Shown: positions 1-5,153 of the stretch, piece after piece
Layout of the letters: each line of letters begins with the position of its first letter
Numbering within the stretch: position 1 is the first letter of the stretch
Assembly (NCBI GenBank): GCA_036166735.1
Contig: JAYZHG010000019.1
Span: 1 to 5,153, forward strand
DNA from: JAPYTU01 sp036166735
GTDB taxonomy: Bacteria > Bacteroidota > Bacteroidia > Cytophagales > MED-G16
Reading direction: 5' to 3'
DNA: 5,153 bases
Program-made: the position numbers and the translations under genes
Notes under the pieces: generated by a model
The model's database searches: none
Seen by the model: the letters and a program-made list of their open reading frames with translations, nothing else
Told to the model about the DNA's origin: nothing

Positions 1-1229
1 AATCTGAAAATAAAGATTTTAATATTTTATATAAAAAAGAGTATTCTAATGAAAAAGAATATTTACTGATAAAAGTAAGATCAGATTCATCTAAAATAGC
101 TCAATACAATATAAAATTACCAATAAGTTCAACAATTTTAGATTTTATAATTTTAGATGATTTATTTATTTTTTCAAGTACCACAAAAAAAGGAGAATAT
201 TTATTGAGTATTTATAATACAAAAAATAAAAGATACAAAAACTTACACGCTTCATTAAATATTAATGAAAAAATTATATCAATTAATAAAATCAATGCTT
301 ATAGATTTGAAATTAATGTGTTGACAAAAAAATTAGATAAATCTAACTCCATATCTAAAAGAAAATATGATATAAATGGAAATGAAATTGAAACACTAAA
401 TATTTCAATTAATAATAAATCAATAATTAATGGAAAATTCTATGAAATAGATAATAAAATTATTGGAATTGGTTTTTATGGATTAATAAATTCTAACTCT
501 CCTCAAGGAATCTATATTTCGAGTTACATAAATCAAACAATGGAATTTATTAAAATTTATAACTTTTATGAACTTCCTAATTTTTATACTAATAATAAAC
601 AAAGAAAAAATATTTTAAAAAAAATAAAAAATAACCGATTTGATAAAATTAGACTAAATCATAATTTTGTATTTAATTCTTTTTTTAAATTTAATGAAAA
701 CTTTATTTTTAGTGCCGAATCACTAATATTAAATTATAACAGTAATGGAAAATATTCTTATATTCCATTCTACAATACTTATTCAGGAACTTATGATAAA
801 ATGATAAATCCAAATTTTAAAGGATATAATCATACAAAAATACTTTTAACTAGTTTCAATTTAAATGGAAATATAAATTGGAATACCACATACAAAATTA
901 ACAATCTTAATACTTTTGATAAAGTTGTCTACTTTAATAATTTAGTACATAAAGAAAAAATACTTTCATTTTATGTAAGTAAAGGATATTTTAACTATGG
1001 ATTAGTTAACAAAATAAATAATAAATTTTCTTTTAAAAGCATACCGCTAATTTTAAAATACAAAAATGATATTATTAAAGAAACTGAAAGCAATCCTGAA
1101 GGAACAAATGTATGGTATAATAATAATTATTATACATATGGAATTCAAAAAATCAAAAACACATTAAATAACAAAGTAAAAGTAAATAGAAGAGTATTTT
1201 TTATATCAAATTTTGAAATAATAAAATAG
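1..1229 (+). CDS. Hypothetical Bacteroidota-type protein, 3' part (5' end outside window)
   Basis: The frame ending at the TAG at 1227-1229 is open without a stop back to base 3, giving at least 408 residues. The real start lies left of the window, so the TTG at 204 is not a credible start. I do not recognise a named family. What can be seen is a beta-strand-rich, Asn/Lys/Tyr-rich protein with repeated short strands and turns: YDINGN at about visible residues 122-127, a hydrophobic IIGIGFYG strand near 153-160, and FNLNGNINW near 285-293. The last form (F-D/N-x-N-G-x-I-x-W) is common in uncharacterised Bacteroidota proteins that look like beta-propellers, often exported. A signal peptide, if any, would be outside the window. 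No transmembrane segment or catalytic motif is visible. It ends 45 bases before pyrR, which has its own promoter, so it is probably not part of the pyr operon. Coding status is well supported; function is unknown. Confidence 0.82.
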   Translation, partial: SENKDFNILYKKEYSNEKEYLLIKVRSDSSKIAQYNIKLPISSTILDFIILDDLFIFSSTTKKGEYLLSIYNTKNKRYKNLHASLNINEKIISINKINAYRFEINVLTKKLDKSNSISKRKYDINGNEIETLNISINNKSIINGKFYEIDNKIIGIGFYGLINSNSPQGIYISSYINQTMEFIKIYNFYELPNFYTNNKQRKNILKKIKNNRFDKIRLNHNFVFNSFFKFNENFIFSAESLILNYNSNGKYSYIPFYNTYSGTYDKMINPNFKGYNHTKILLTSFNLNGNINWNTTYKINNLNTFDKVVYFNNLVHKEKILSFYVSKGYFNYGLVNKINNKFSFKSIPLILKYKNDIIKETESNPEGTNVWYNNNYYTYGIQKIKNTLNNKVKVNRRVFFISNFEIIK

Positions 1230-1263
1230 TTTGAAACATTTTCTTAAAATGAAAGTATATTTG
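1230..1263 (+). promoter_or_regulatory. Bacteroidota-type promoter of the pyrR-pyrB-permease operon
   Basis: TATATTTG at 1256-1263 matches the Bacteroidota -7 element TAnnTTTG exactly and is followed by C, as is common. A TTTG at 1230-1233 can serve as the -33 element. The 22-base spacer is at the long end of the accepted range. The -33 box directly abuts the stop codon of the preceding gene. Transcription would start near 1268-1271, only a few bases before the pyrR ATG at 1275. The element and its position are seen directly; the start site is inferred from the consensus. Confidence 0.72.
1237..1251. promoter_or_regulatory. Inverted repeat in promoter spacer, possible operator
   Basis: CATTTT (1237-1242) and AAAATG (1246-1251) form a perfect 6-base dyad around CTT, between the -33 and -7 boxes of the pyr promoter. 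This is a place where a repressor could bind. It could equally be a weak terminator stem for the upstream gene, but no T tract follows it. Short AT dyads are frequent by chance in DNA of this composition, so confidence is low. Confidence 0.22.
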
Positions 1264-1274
1264 CAGATAAAACG

Positions 1275-1814
1275 ATGCTTAAATCTAGGTTATTTGATAA
1301 AAAAAGATTAGATATAACAATTGATCGTCTTTGTCATCAACTAATAGAAAATCACTCAAATTTTAAAGATTCTTTATTAATTGGCCTACAGCCAAGGGGT
1401 ATATATTTACAAAATAGAATTATCAAAACAATTAATAAACTTCTTTCAATAGAAGTTCCATCAGGATATTTAGATACGACATTTTATAGAGATGATTTTA
1501 GAACAAAAGAAGTACCTAAAGCCAAAGAAACTTTTATGCCTTATCTAGTTGATAACAAAAATGTAGTCATAATAGATGATGTTTTATTTACAGGTAGAAC
1601 TGTAAGATCTGCAATGGAAGGAATTATGAACTTTGGAAGACCTAATAAAATTGAATTATTAATATTAATAGACAGAAAATTTAGTAGACATATTCCAATT
1701 GAACCAACTTATTATGGAACAAGAATTAATACTTTAACATCTCAAAAAATTATAGTTAACCTTACTGAACAAGGTTTTGAAAAAGATAATATATGGATAA
1801 CCAATAATGAATAA
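1275..1814 (+). CDS. pyrR: PyrR-family bifunctional regulator / uracil phosphoribosyltransferase
   Basis: The 179-residue product is full length for PyrR. Family members convert uracil and PRPP to UMP and, in Firmicutes, bind pyr mRNA to cause attenuation. The 13-residue PRPP loop VVIIDDVLFTGRT is at 97-109. Other family blocks are RLCHQLIEN (18-26), GLQPRGIYL (37-45), GYLDTTFYRDD (64-74) and LIDRKFSRHIPIEPTYYG (131-148). The ATG at 1275 gives the usual PyrR N-terminus. It is preceded by CG and an A-rich stretch, with no Shine-Dalgarno sequence. The gene sits first in the operon, directly after the promoter, and its last 8 bases overlap pyrB. Compared with the Bacillus protein as I remember it, the GIKTRG block is GLQPRG here and DRGHREL is DRKFSRH. 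These include positions tied to RNA binding, so uracil phosphoribosyltransferase activity may be the main role. That last step is inference; the family call is firm. Confidence 0.93.
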   Translation: MLKSRLFDKKRLDITIDRLCHQLIENHSNFKDSLLIGLQPRGIYLQNRIIKTINKLLSIEVPSGYLDTTFYRDDFRTKEVPKAKETFMPYLVDNKNVVIIDDVLFTGRTVRSAMEGIMNFGRPNKIELLILIDRKFSRHIPIEPTYYGTRINTLTSQKIIVNLTEQGFEKDNIWITNNE

Positions 1815-2736
1815 ACTAAAATCTAAACATTTACTAGGTATAAAAGATTTATCTATTGAAGAAATAGAATTGATTTTTGATACTGCTAAAATGTTTAAAG
1901 AAGTTCTATCAAGACCCATTAAAAAAGTTCCATCATTAAGACATTTAACAATTGCAAATATTTTTTTTGAAAATAGCACTAGAACAAAATTATCTTTTGA
2001 ACTAGCAGAAAAAAGACTTTCAGCTGATATAATAAATTTTTCTTCATCGCTTAGTTCAGTAATAAAAGGTGAAAGTTTATTAGATACTATAAATAATATT
2101 CTAGTCATGAAAGTTGATATGATTGTAATGCGTCATCCAAGTCCCGGTGCTCCTCATTTTATATCTAATAAAATCAATGCTAGTATAATCAATGCAGGAG
2201 ATGGAACTCATGAACATCCTACTCAAGCACTACTTGATTCATTTTCAATTAAAGAAAAATTAGGAAGCTTAAAAGGTAAAAAAATTGCAATTATTGGAGA
2301 CATTTTGCATTCAAGAGTTGCAATATCAAATATTTATTCTCTACAAAAACTTGGTGCAGAAGTTATGTTATGTGGACCAAAAACATTAATGCCAAAATTT
2401 ATGAATGAATTTGGTGTTATTATTGAAAATGATATCAAAAAGGCTCTAAAATGGTGTGATGTTGCCAATGTATTGAGAATTCAATTAGAAAGACAAAAAG
2501 TTAAATATTTTCCATCTTTAAGGGAATACAGTTTGTATTTTGGAATTAATAAAAAGTTACTTGATAGAATCAATAAAGATATAATCATAATGCATCCTGG
2601 ACCAATAAATAGAGGTATAGAAATTAGTAGTGATGTAGCAGACTCAAAGAATTCAATAATTCTTGATCAGGTTGAAAATGGTGTAGCTATAAGAATGGCA
2701 GTTATGTATCTGTTATCTCTAAATAATAGTCAATGA
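1807..2736 (+). CDS. pyrB: Aspartate carbamoyltransferase, catalytic chain
   Basis: The 309-residue product has the normal length for the catalytic chain, which joins carbamoyl phosphate and L-aspartate to give N-carbamoyl-aspartate, the committed step of cytoplasmic pyrimidine synthesis. The carbamoyl-phosphate motif FFENSTRTKLSFE is at 53-65 (STRT 57-60). The mobile loop has the S-x-x-x-K-G-E pattern (Ser83, Lys87). VMRHPSPGAPHF lies at 107-118, HPTQALLD at 137-144, HSR at 168-170, the aspartate-binding LRIQLER at 223-229 and HPGPINRG at 263-270. All expected active-site residues appear intact. LRIQLER rather than ornithine-type motifs separates it from ornithine carbamoyltransferase. The ATG lies inside the end of pyrR (8-base overlap), and the TGA shares ATGA with the next start, which suggests translational coupling on both sides. 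No pyrI (regulatory chain) gene is present in the window, so it may act as a plain trimer, but pyrI could lie elsewhere. Confidence 0.97.
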   Translation: MNKLKSKHLLGIKDLSIEEIELIFDTAKMFKEVLSRPIKKVPSLRHLTIANIFFENSTRTKLSFELAEKRLSADIINFSSSLSSVIKGESLLDTINNILVMKVDMIVMRHPSPGAPHFISNKINASIINAGDGTHEHPTQALLDSFSIKEKLGSLKGKKIAIIGDILHSRVAISNIYSLQKLGAEVMLCGPKTLMPKFMNEFGVIIENDIKKALKWCDVANVLRIQLERQKVKYFPSLREYSLYFGINKKLLDRINKDIIIMHPGPINRGIEISSDVADSKNSIILDQVENGVAIRMAVMYLLSLNNSQ

Positions 2737-4043
2737 TAATATTAGGTTATCTTTTATTATCAATTTTTCTCATTTTACTTCTTACATCTAAATTAAAAAT
2801 TCACCCAACAATAAGTCTTTTTATTGGAAGTATTTTTTTGGGACTTTTACTTAAAATGAATTTAAATGATATATTAGAATATATCTTTTATGGATTCTCA
2901 AATGCCATTAAATCAATAGGATTGATAATTATTTTTAGTACTATAATTGGACAATTTCTAAAAAAAAGCAATTCCATTAAAAAATTTGGTGATTTAATCT
3001 TATATAACTTCCAAAATAAAACATTAATATCCATTAATTTATTAGGACTTTTCTTAGGAACGGTTGTATTCTGTGATTCGGGTTTTTTAATTTTAAATGG
3101 TATTTCAAAATCAATTGCTTCAACTACTAATTACTCATTAACAAGTTTAAATTTATCCTTATCTGGTGGACTTTATGCTTCACATACACTAGTGCCTCCA
3201 ACTCCTGGGCCATTAGCAGCTCTAAATAATCTTAATGGAATCAGTATGATTGGAGATATAATGCTTTTAAGTATAGTTGTTTCAATACCAGCCTCATTGA
3301 TTTCTTTTATTTATGCTAGAAAAACTTTTGGAAAATTAAATCTCAAAATTAAATCTCAAAATTTAAAACTAACTTCAGACTATATAATACCCATTTTAGT
3401 TATAATTATTCCTTTATTTCTAATAAGTCTAAATACCTTAACAAATTTTATAAATAACGAAATATCAAAAAATATAATTTCAATATTAAAACTAATAGGA
3501 AATCCCATTAATGCATTATTTATTGGAATTATACTATCATTTTTTCTACCAAATACCAAAAATAAAAAACCAATTATAATTTATGATGCTCTTAAAGATT
3601 CATGGCCAATTCTAATATTAACTTCTATGGGTGCAGCATTTGGAAATGTAATTAAGAACTCAGAATTATCATCTTTACTATCTAATGTATTTTTTAACAA
3701 TAATATATCCCTAATTTATATTGTAATTACTTGCTTCATCATAAGTGTAATTTTAAAAACTAGCCAAGGATCAAGTACCTCTGCAATGATAATTGGTAGT
3801 TCCATTATTTTCCCTCTAATCAGTTCTTATAATTATTCATCTTTTGAAATAGGCATGATGGTATTATCACTTGGAGCAGGATCAATGATGATTTCTCATA
3901 TAAATGACTCTTATTTTTGGATAGTAACCCAAAAATCAAATTTAAATATGAATGAAGGAATAAAATATTTTTCTTTAATGAGTATTATGCAAGGAATAGG
4001 TACTTTAATGATTATTCTTTTAATAATTTTATTGTTTAACTAG
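2733..4043 (+). CDS. GntP-family (gluconate:H+ symporter type) permease
   Basis: This is a 436-residue, very hydrophobic inner-membrane protein with about 12 predicted spans (for example 1-19, 25-41, 58-76, 98-118, 172-194, 216-236, 258-273, 326-342, 350-366, 413-435). Family signatures are FCDSGF at 113-118, SHTLVPPTPGPLAA at 150-163, SQGSSTSAMIIGSS at 344-357 and SHINDSYFWIV at 388-398. These match the GntP pattern (PPxPGP, QGSxTxAM, SHxNDxxFW). Members carry gluconate, related sugar acids, glycerate or similar small organic acids with protons; the substrate cannot be told from sequence. The start overlaps the pyrB stop as ATGA, so it is the third gene of the operon and probably translationally coupled. 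Neither sugar-acid kinases nor dehydratases are near it. A 13-base tandem repeat lies in the loop near residues 200-211. The family call is strong; the link to pyrimidines is inference. Confidence 0.92.
   Translation: MIILGYLLLSIFLILLLTSKLKIHPTISLFIGSIFLGLLLKMNLNDILEYIFYGFSNAIKSIGLIIIFSTIIGQFLKKSNSIKKFGDLILYNFQNKTLISINLLGLFLGTVVFCDSGFLILNGISKSIASTTNYSLTSLNLSLSGGLYASHTLVPPTPGPLAALNNLNGISMIGDIMLLSIVVSIPASLISFIYARKTFGKLNLKIKSQNLKLTSDYIIPILVIIIPLFLISLNTLTNFINNEISKNIISILKLIGNPINALFIGIILSFFLPNTKNKKPIIIYDALKDSWPILILTSMGAAFGNVIKNSELSSLLSNVFFNNNISLIYIVITCFIISVILKTSQGSSTSAMIIGSSIIFPLISSYNYSSFEIGMMVLSLGAGSMMISHINDSYFWIVTQKSNLNMNEGIKYFSLMSIMQGIGTLMIILLIILLFN
3332..3363 (+). repeat. 13-base tandem repeat inside the permease gene (about 2.5 copies)
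   Basis: AAAATTAAATCTC occurs at 3332-3344 and again at 3345-3357, followed by a partial third copy AAAATT to 3363. The unit is not a multiple of three, so gain or loss of one copy would shift the frame. It encodes a hydrophilic Lys/Asn/Leu linker at about residues 200-211, between predicted membrane spans, where length variation is tolerated. It may be a small slippage product. Confidence 0.7.
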
Positions 4044-4204
4044 TACAAAATTATTAAAACTAAAATCATCTCAGAATAAATCAAAATAAAAGTAAAAATT
4101 TATGAAGATGAAATTTTAATTCATCAGATCTTAAAGGAAAAGATGTTTTTTTTGGAAATTAAAAATTAAAGAAATATATTTATACGATAACAATAAATAT
4201 ATAA
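4044..4204. other. Intergenic region with possible remnant reading frames
   Basis: No convincing intact gene is seen here. One frame is open from 4080 to the TAA at 4167-4169 without an ATG until 4143. A second is open from 4135 to the TAG at 4249-4251. They differ by one base, and the T8 run at 4146-4153 lies in their overlap. Reading T7 instead would join them into one peptide of about 55 residues with a mixed, protein-like composition. A 6-base hairpin (GATGAA 4107-4112, TTCATC 4120-4125) lies inside. This could be a decayed gene, a sequence error at the T run, or chance. Confidence 0.25.
4128..4153 (+). terminator. Weak intrinsic terminator candidate after the pyr operon
   Basis: ATCTT (4128-4132) can pair with AAGAT (4140-4144) across a 7-base loop. 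One G separates the stem from a run of eight T (4146-4153). The stem is only 5 pairs and AT-rich, so it would be weak. It lies about 85 bases after the permease stop and is the best terminator-like structure before the next gene. Confidence 0.27.
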
Positions 4205-4807
4205 TTGTACCTTTCAAGTCTTCAAAAATTTATCTTAAAAACAGCGCTTAGTAATCTAAATAGTGAATCATTAACATTATACTCCGATGCTCAAGAATCA
4301 TCAGTAATTAAATCTAAAAATAAAACTGATTCTCTAAAAAAAAAACTGTTAACCTCTTCTATCAATGAATTTCTGAAAATAAAAAAAGAAATTGAAATTA
4401 ACCAAATAAAATACTCCGTTACAAATTTTGGAATTATCGAAATTAACTCAAATACGCATGCTCATATTTATTTCTTTGAACCAATAATTAAATTCTACAA
4501 AATAAAACCAAAAGATAATTTTATAGAAATCAAAGATTCGATTTTTAAAAATATTAGTGAAAACAGAAAACAATTTGAAATAAAAAAAAGAAAATATATT
4601 CGAGTAGATGGAAATCATAAAAGAGGTGTTATTAGAGGCGAATCAAAAATATTCAAAAAAACAAAAGCTTCAGTTAGTAGAACATACAAAACATTAATCA
4701 AAAAAGGTCTATTAAGAAAAATTGATATTATTAATTATAATAAAGAAAAAATTGGAATAGGATTCAATCTTACAAAAACTGGTTATAAAATCTCAAAAAC
4801 TATATAA
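4205..4807 (+). CDS. Putative winged-helix DNA-binding protein
   Basis: A 200-residue, Lys-rich, soluble protein. The N-terminal LSSLQKFILKTAL (3-15) looks like the first helix found in winged-helix regulators. The C-terminal part KTKASVSRTYKTLIKKGLL (152-170) looks like the helix-turn-helix recognition segment of MarR-like folds (the A-S-V-S-R-x-x-K-x-L-x-x-x-G-L pattern). A wing-like hairpin and LTKTGYKIS (189-197) follow. About 90 residues between them (40-130) match nothing I recognise. The only start available is TTG at 4205, because an in-frame TAA sits at 4202-4204 and the frame has no ATG. No Shine-Dalgarno sequence is visible. An A10 run at 4336-4345 is a possible slippage site. It lies downstream of the pyr operon on the same strand, but its target is unknown, and its last 8 bases overlap the convergent gene. 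A gene decaying at its 5' end is an alternative. Confidence 0.6.
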   Translation: MYLSSLQKFILKTALSNLNSESLTLYSDAQESSVIKSKNKTDSLKKKLLTSSINEFLKIKKEIEINQIKYSVTNFGIIEINSNTHAHIYFFEPIIKFYKIKPKDNFIEIKDSIFKNISENRKQFEIKKRKYIRVDGNHKRGVIRGESKIFKKTKASVSRTYKTLIKKGLLRKIDIINYNKEKIGIGFNLTKTGYKISKTI

Positions 4808-5153
4808 GAATAGAAATCTTATTTATCTTTTTCACATGATGATTAAAATGAAAATCAAAGAAATCTAATGTCATTCTAAGATTTATTCTTCCAATTAAAC
4901 GATGATTAAATATGCCTTTTTCAATGATACTATCATCTAAATCATCAATAAGAAATAAAAAAGATTCTCTTGATTTTATCCAATTATTATTCAATTCATT
5001 AATATTTATTTCATCAGGAAATTTCGATATAATTTCTGGTGCTTTAAATTTTAAAATATCTAATCGGTGTAAATTTTTAGTAAAAAAATGATTAAATCTT
5101 GTAAAAAAAGTTACATTTTTTAAAAATTCAGGATAAGAAGTTTTCTTTTTTAT
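4800..5153 (-). CDS. DinB-superfamily protein, 3' part (5' end outside window)
   Basis: The minus-strand frame ending with TAG at 4802-4800 is open to the last base of the window, giving 117 visible residues. A TTG at 4994 is internal, not the start. KAPEII (visible residues 37-42), NNNWIKSRESFLFLI (55-69), NHRLIGRINL (83-92) and FHFNHHVKKI (101-110) match the layout of DinB-like four-helix proteins: a basic W-x-x-x-R helix, an 'NHxxxGR' turn, then H-x-x-H-H near the C-terminus. His84, His102, His105 and His106 are candidates for the metal site. Family members are metal-dependent, and some act as thiol S-transferases, but most have no known role. The usual length is about 150-180 residues, so perhaps 30-60 are missing at the N-terminus. 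The gene converges on the winged-helix gene with an 8-base overlap of their ends. The gene is well supported; the family assignment is made from pattern memory. Confidence 0.72.
   Translation of the reverse strand: MKKKTSYPEFLKNVTFFTRFNHFFTKNLHRLDILKFKAPEIISKFPDEININELNNNWIKSRESFLFLIDDLDDSIIEKGIFNHRLIGRINLRMTLDFFDFHFNHHVKKINKISILI
4804..4832 (+). terminator. Intrinsic terminator between convergent genes, possibly bidirectional
   Basis: ATAAGA (4804-4809) and TCTTAT (4817-4822) form a perfect 6-pair stem with a 7-base loop. On the plus strand the T-rich tract TTTATCTTTTT follows (4822-4832). On the minus strand the same stem is followed, after ATAG, by five T (complement of 4795-4799). The stem's left arm contains the TAA of the winged-helix gene, and on the other strand the hairpin covers the last codons of the DinB-like gene. 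It is AT-rich, so its strength is uncertain, but the position is just where a shared terminator is needed. Confidence 0.5.

Noticed and set aside
204..206. TTG as start codon of the first gene
   Set aside because: The frame is open without a stop back to base 3, so the gene simply continues beyond the left edge.
1230..1274. PyrR RNA-binding loop or riboswitch in front of pyrR
   Set aside because: Only 45 bases are available, with no G-rich conserved loop, and the predicted transcript starts a few bases before the ATG.
1734..2108. Minus-strand open frame of 124 codons opposite pyrR/pyrB
   Set aside because: It lies antisense to strongly conserved pyrB sequence and has no recognisable family; it is a shadow of the real gene.
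4046..4053. CAAAATTA, a perfect minus-strand TAnnTTTG match
   Set aside because: It would drive antisense RNA into the permease and has no TTTG at a usable distance (nearest is 28 bases away). It is likely chance in AT-rich DNA.
4143..4169. Eight-codon frame starting with ATG at 4143
   Set aside because: Too short, no ribosome binding site, and it crosses the T8 run.
4992..4994. TTG as start of a 64-residue minus-strand gene
   Set aside because: The frame is open to the right edge, and the upstream residues (including KAPEII) fit the DinB-like pattern, so the start is outside the window.
1..5153. CRISPR array, tRNA, rRNA, insertion sequence or phage attachment site
   Set aside because: No spaced direct repeats, no cloverleaf or CCA-type ends, no transposase-like protein and no terminal inverted repeats were seen on either strand.

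Overview
This AT-rich window (roughly a quarter G+C by eye) looks like chromosomal DNA of a low-GC Bacteroidota bacterium, probably of the Flavobacteriia type. The reasons are a pyrR-pyrB gene pair, a promoter of the Bacteroidota form TAnnTTTG in front of pyrR, no clear Shine-Dalgarno sequences, and a first gene built like the lineage-restricted 'xDxNGxxxW' proteins of that phylum. All three stop codons are used as stops, so the standard bacterial code fits.

Layout: (1) bases 1-1229 hold the 3' part of a plus-strand gene of unknown function. Its frame is open to the left edge, so the gene is cut by the window. (2) A 45-base gap holds the pyr promoter, with a small dyad between its two boxes. 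(3) Bases 1275-4043 form a tight three-gene operon: pyrR (PRPP-binding uracil phosphoribosyltransferase/regulator family), pyrB (aspartate carbamoyltransferase catalytic chain) and a GntP-family permease. The genes overlap by 8 and 4 bases. (4) About 160 bases (4044-4204) have no convincing gene. They hold a weak terminator-like hairpin and two adjoining open stretches that one frameshift would join. (5) Bases 4205-4807 hold a probable winged-helix DNA-binding protein with a TTG start. (6) Bases 4800-5153 hold, on the minus strand, the 3' part of a DinB-superfamily protein open to the right edge. The last two genes converge, their ends overlap by 8 bases, and a hairpin there may terminate both.

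The coherent unit is the pyr operon. PyrB makes the first committed intermediate of pyrimidine synthesis, PyrR may salvage uracil or regulate, and the permease is an unexpected third member whose substrate cannot be read from sequence. The pyrR message appears to start only a few bases before its ATG, which leaves no room for a Bacillus-type attenuator. I see no CRISPR array, tRNA, rRNA, insertion sequence or clear new defence system. The points most worth a second look are the permease-pyr coupling, the near-leaderless pyrR with altered RNA-contact positions, and the 4044-4251 stretch.
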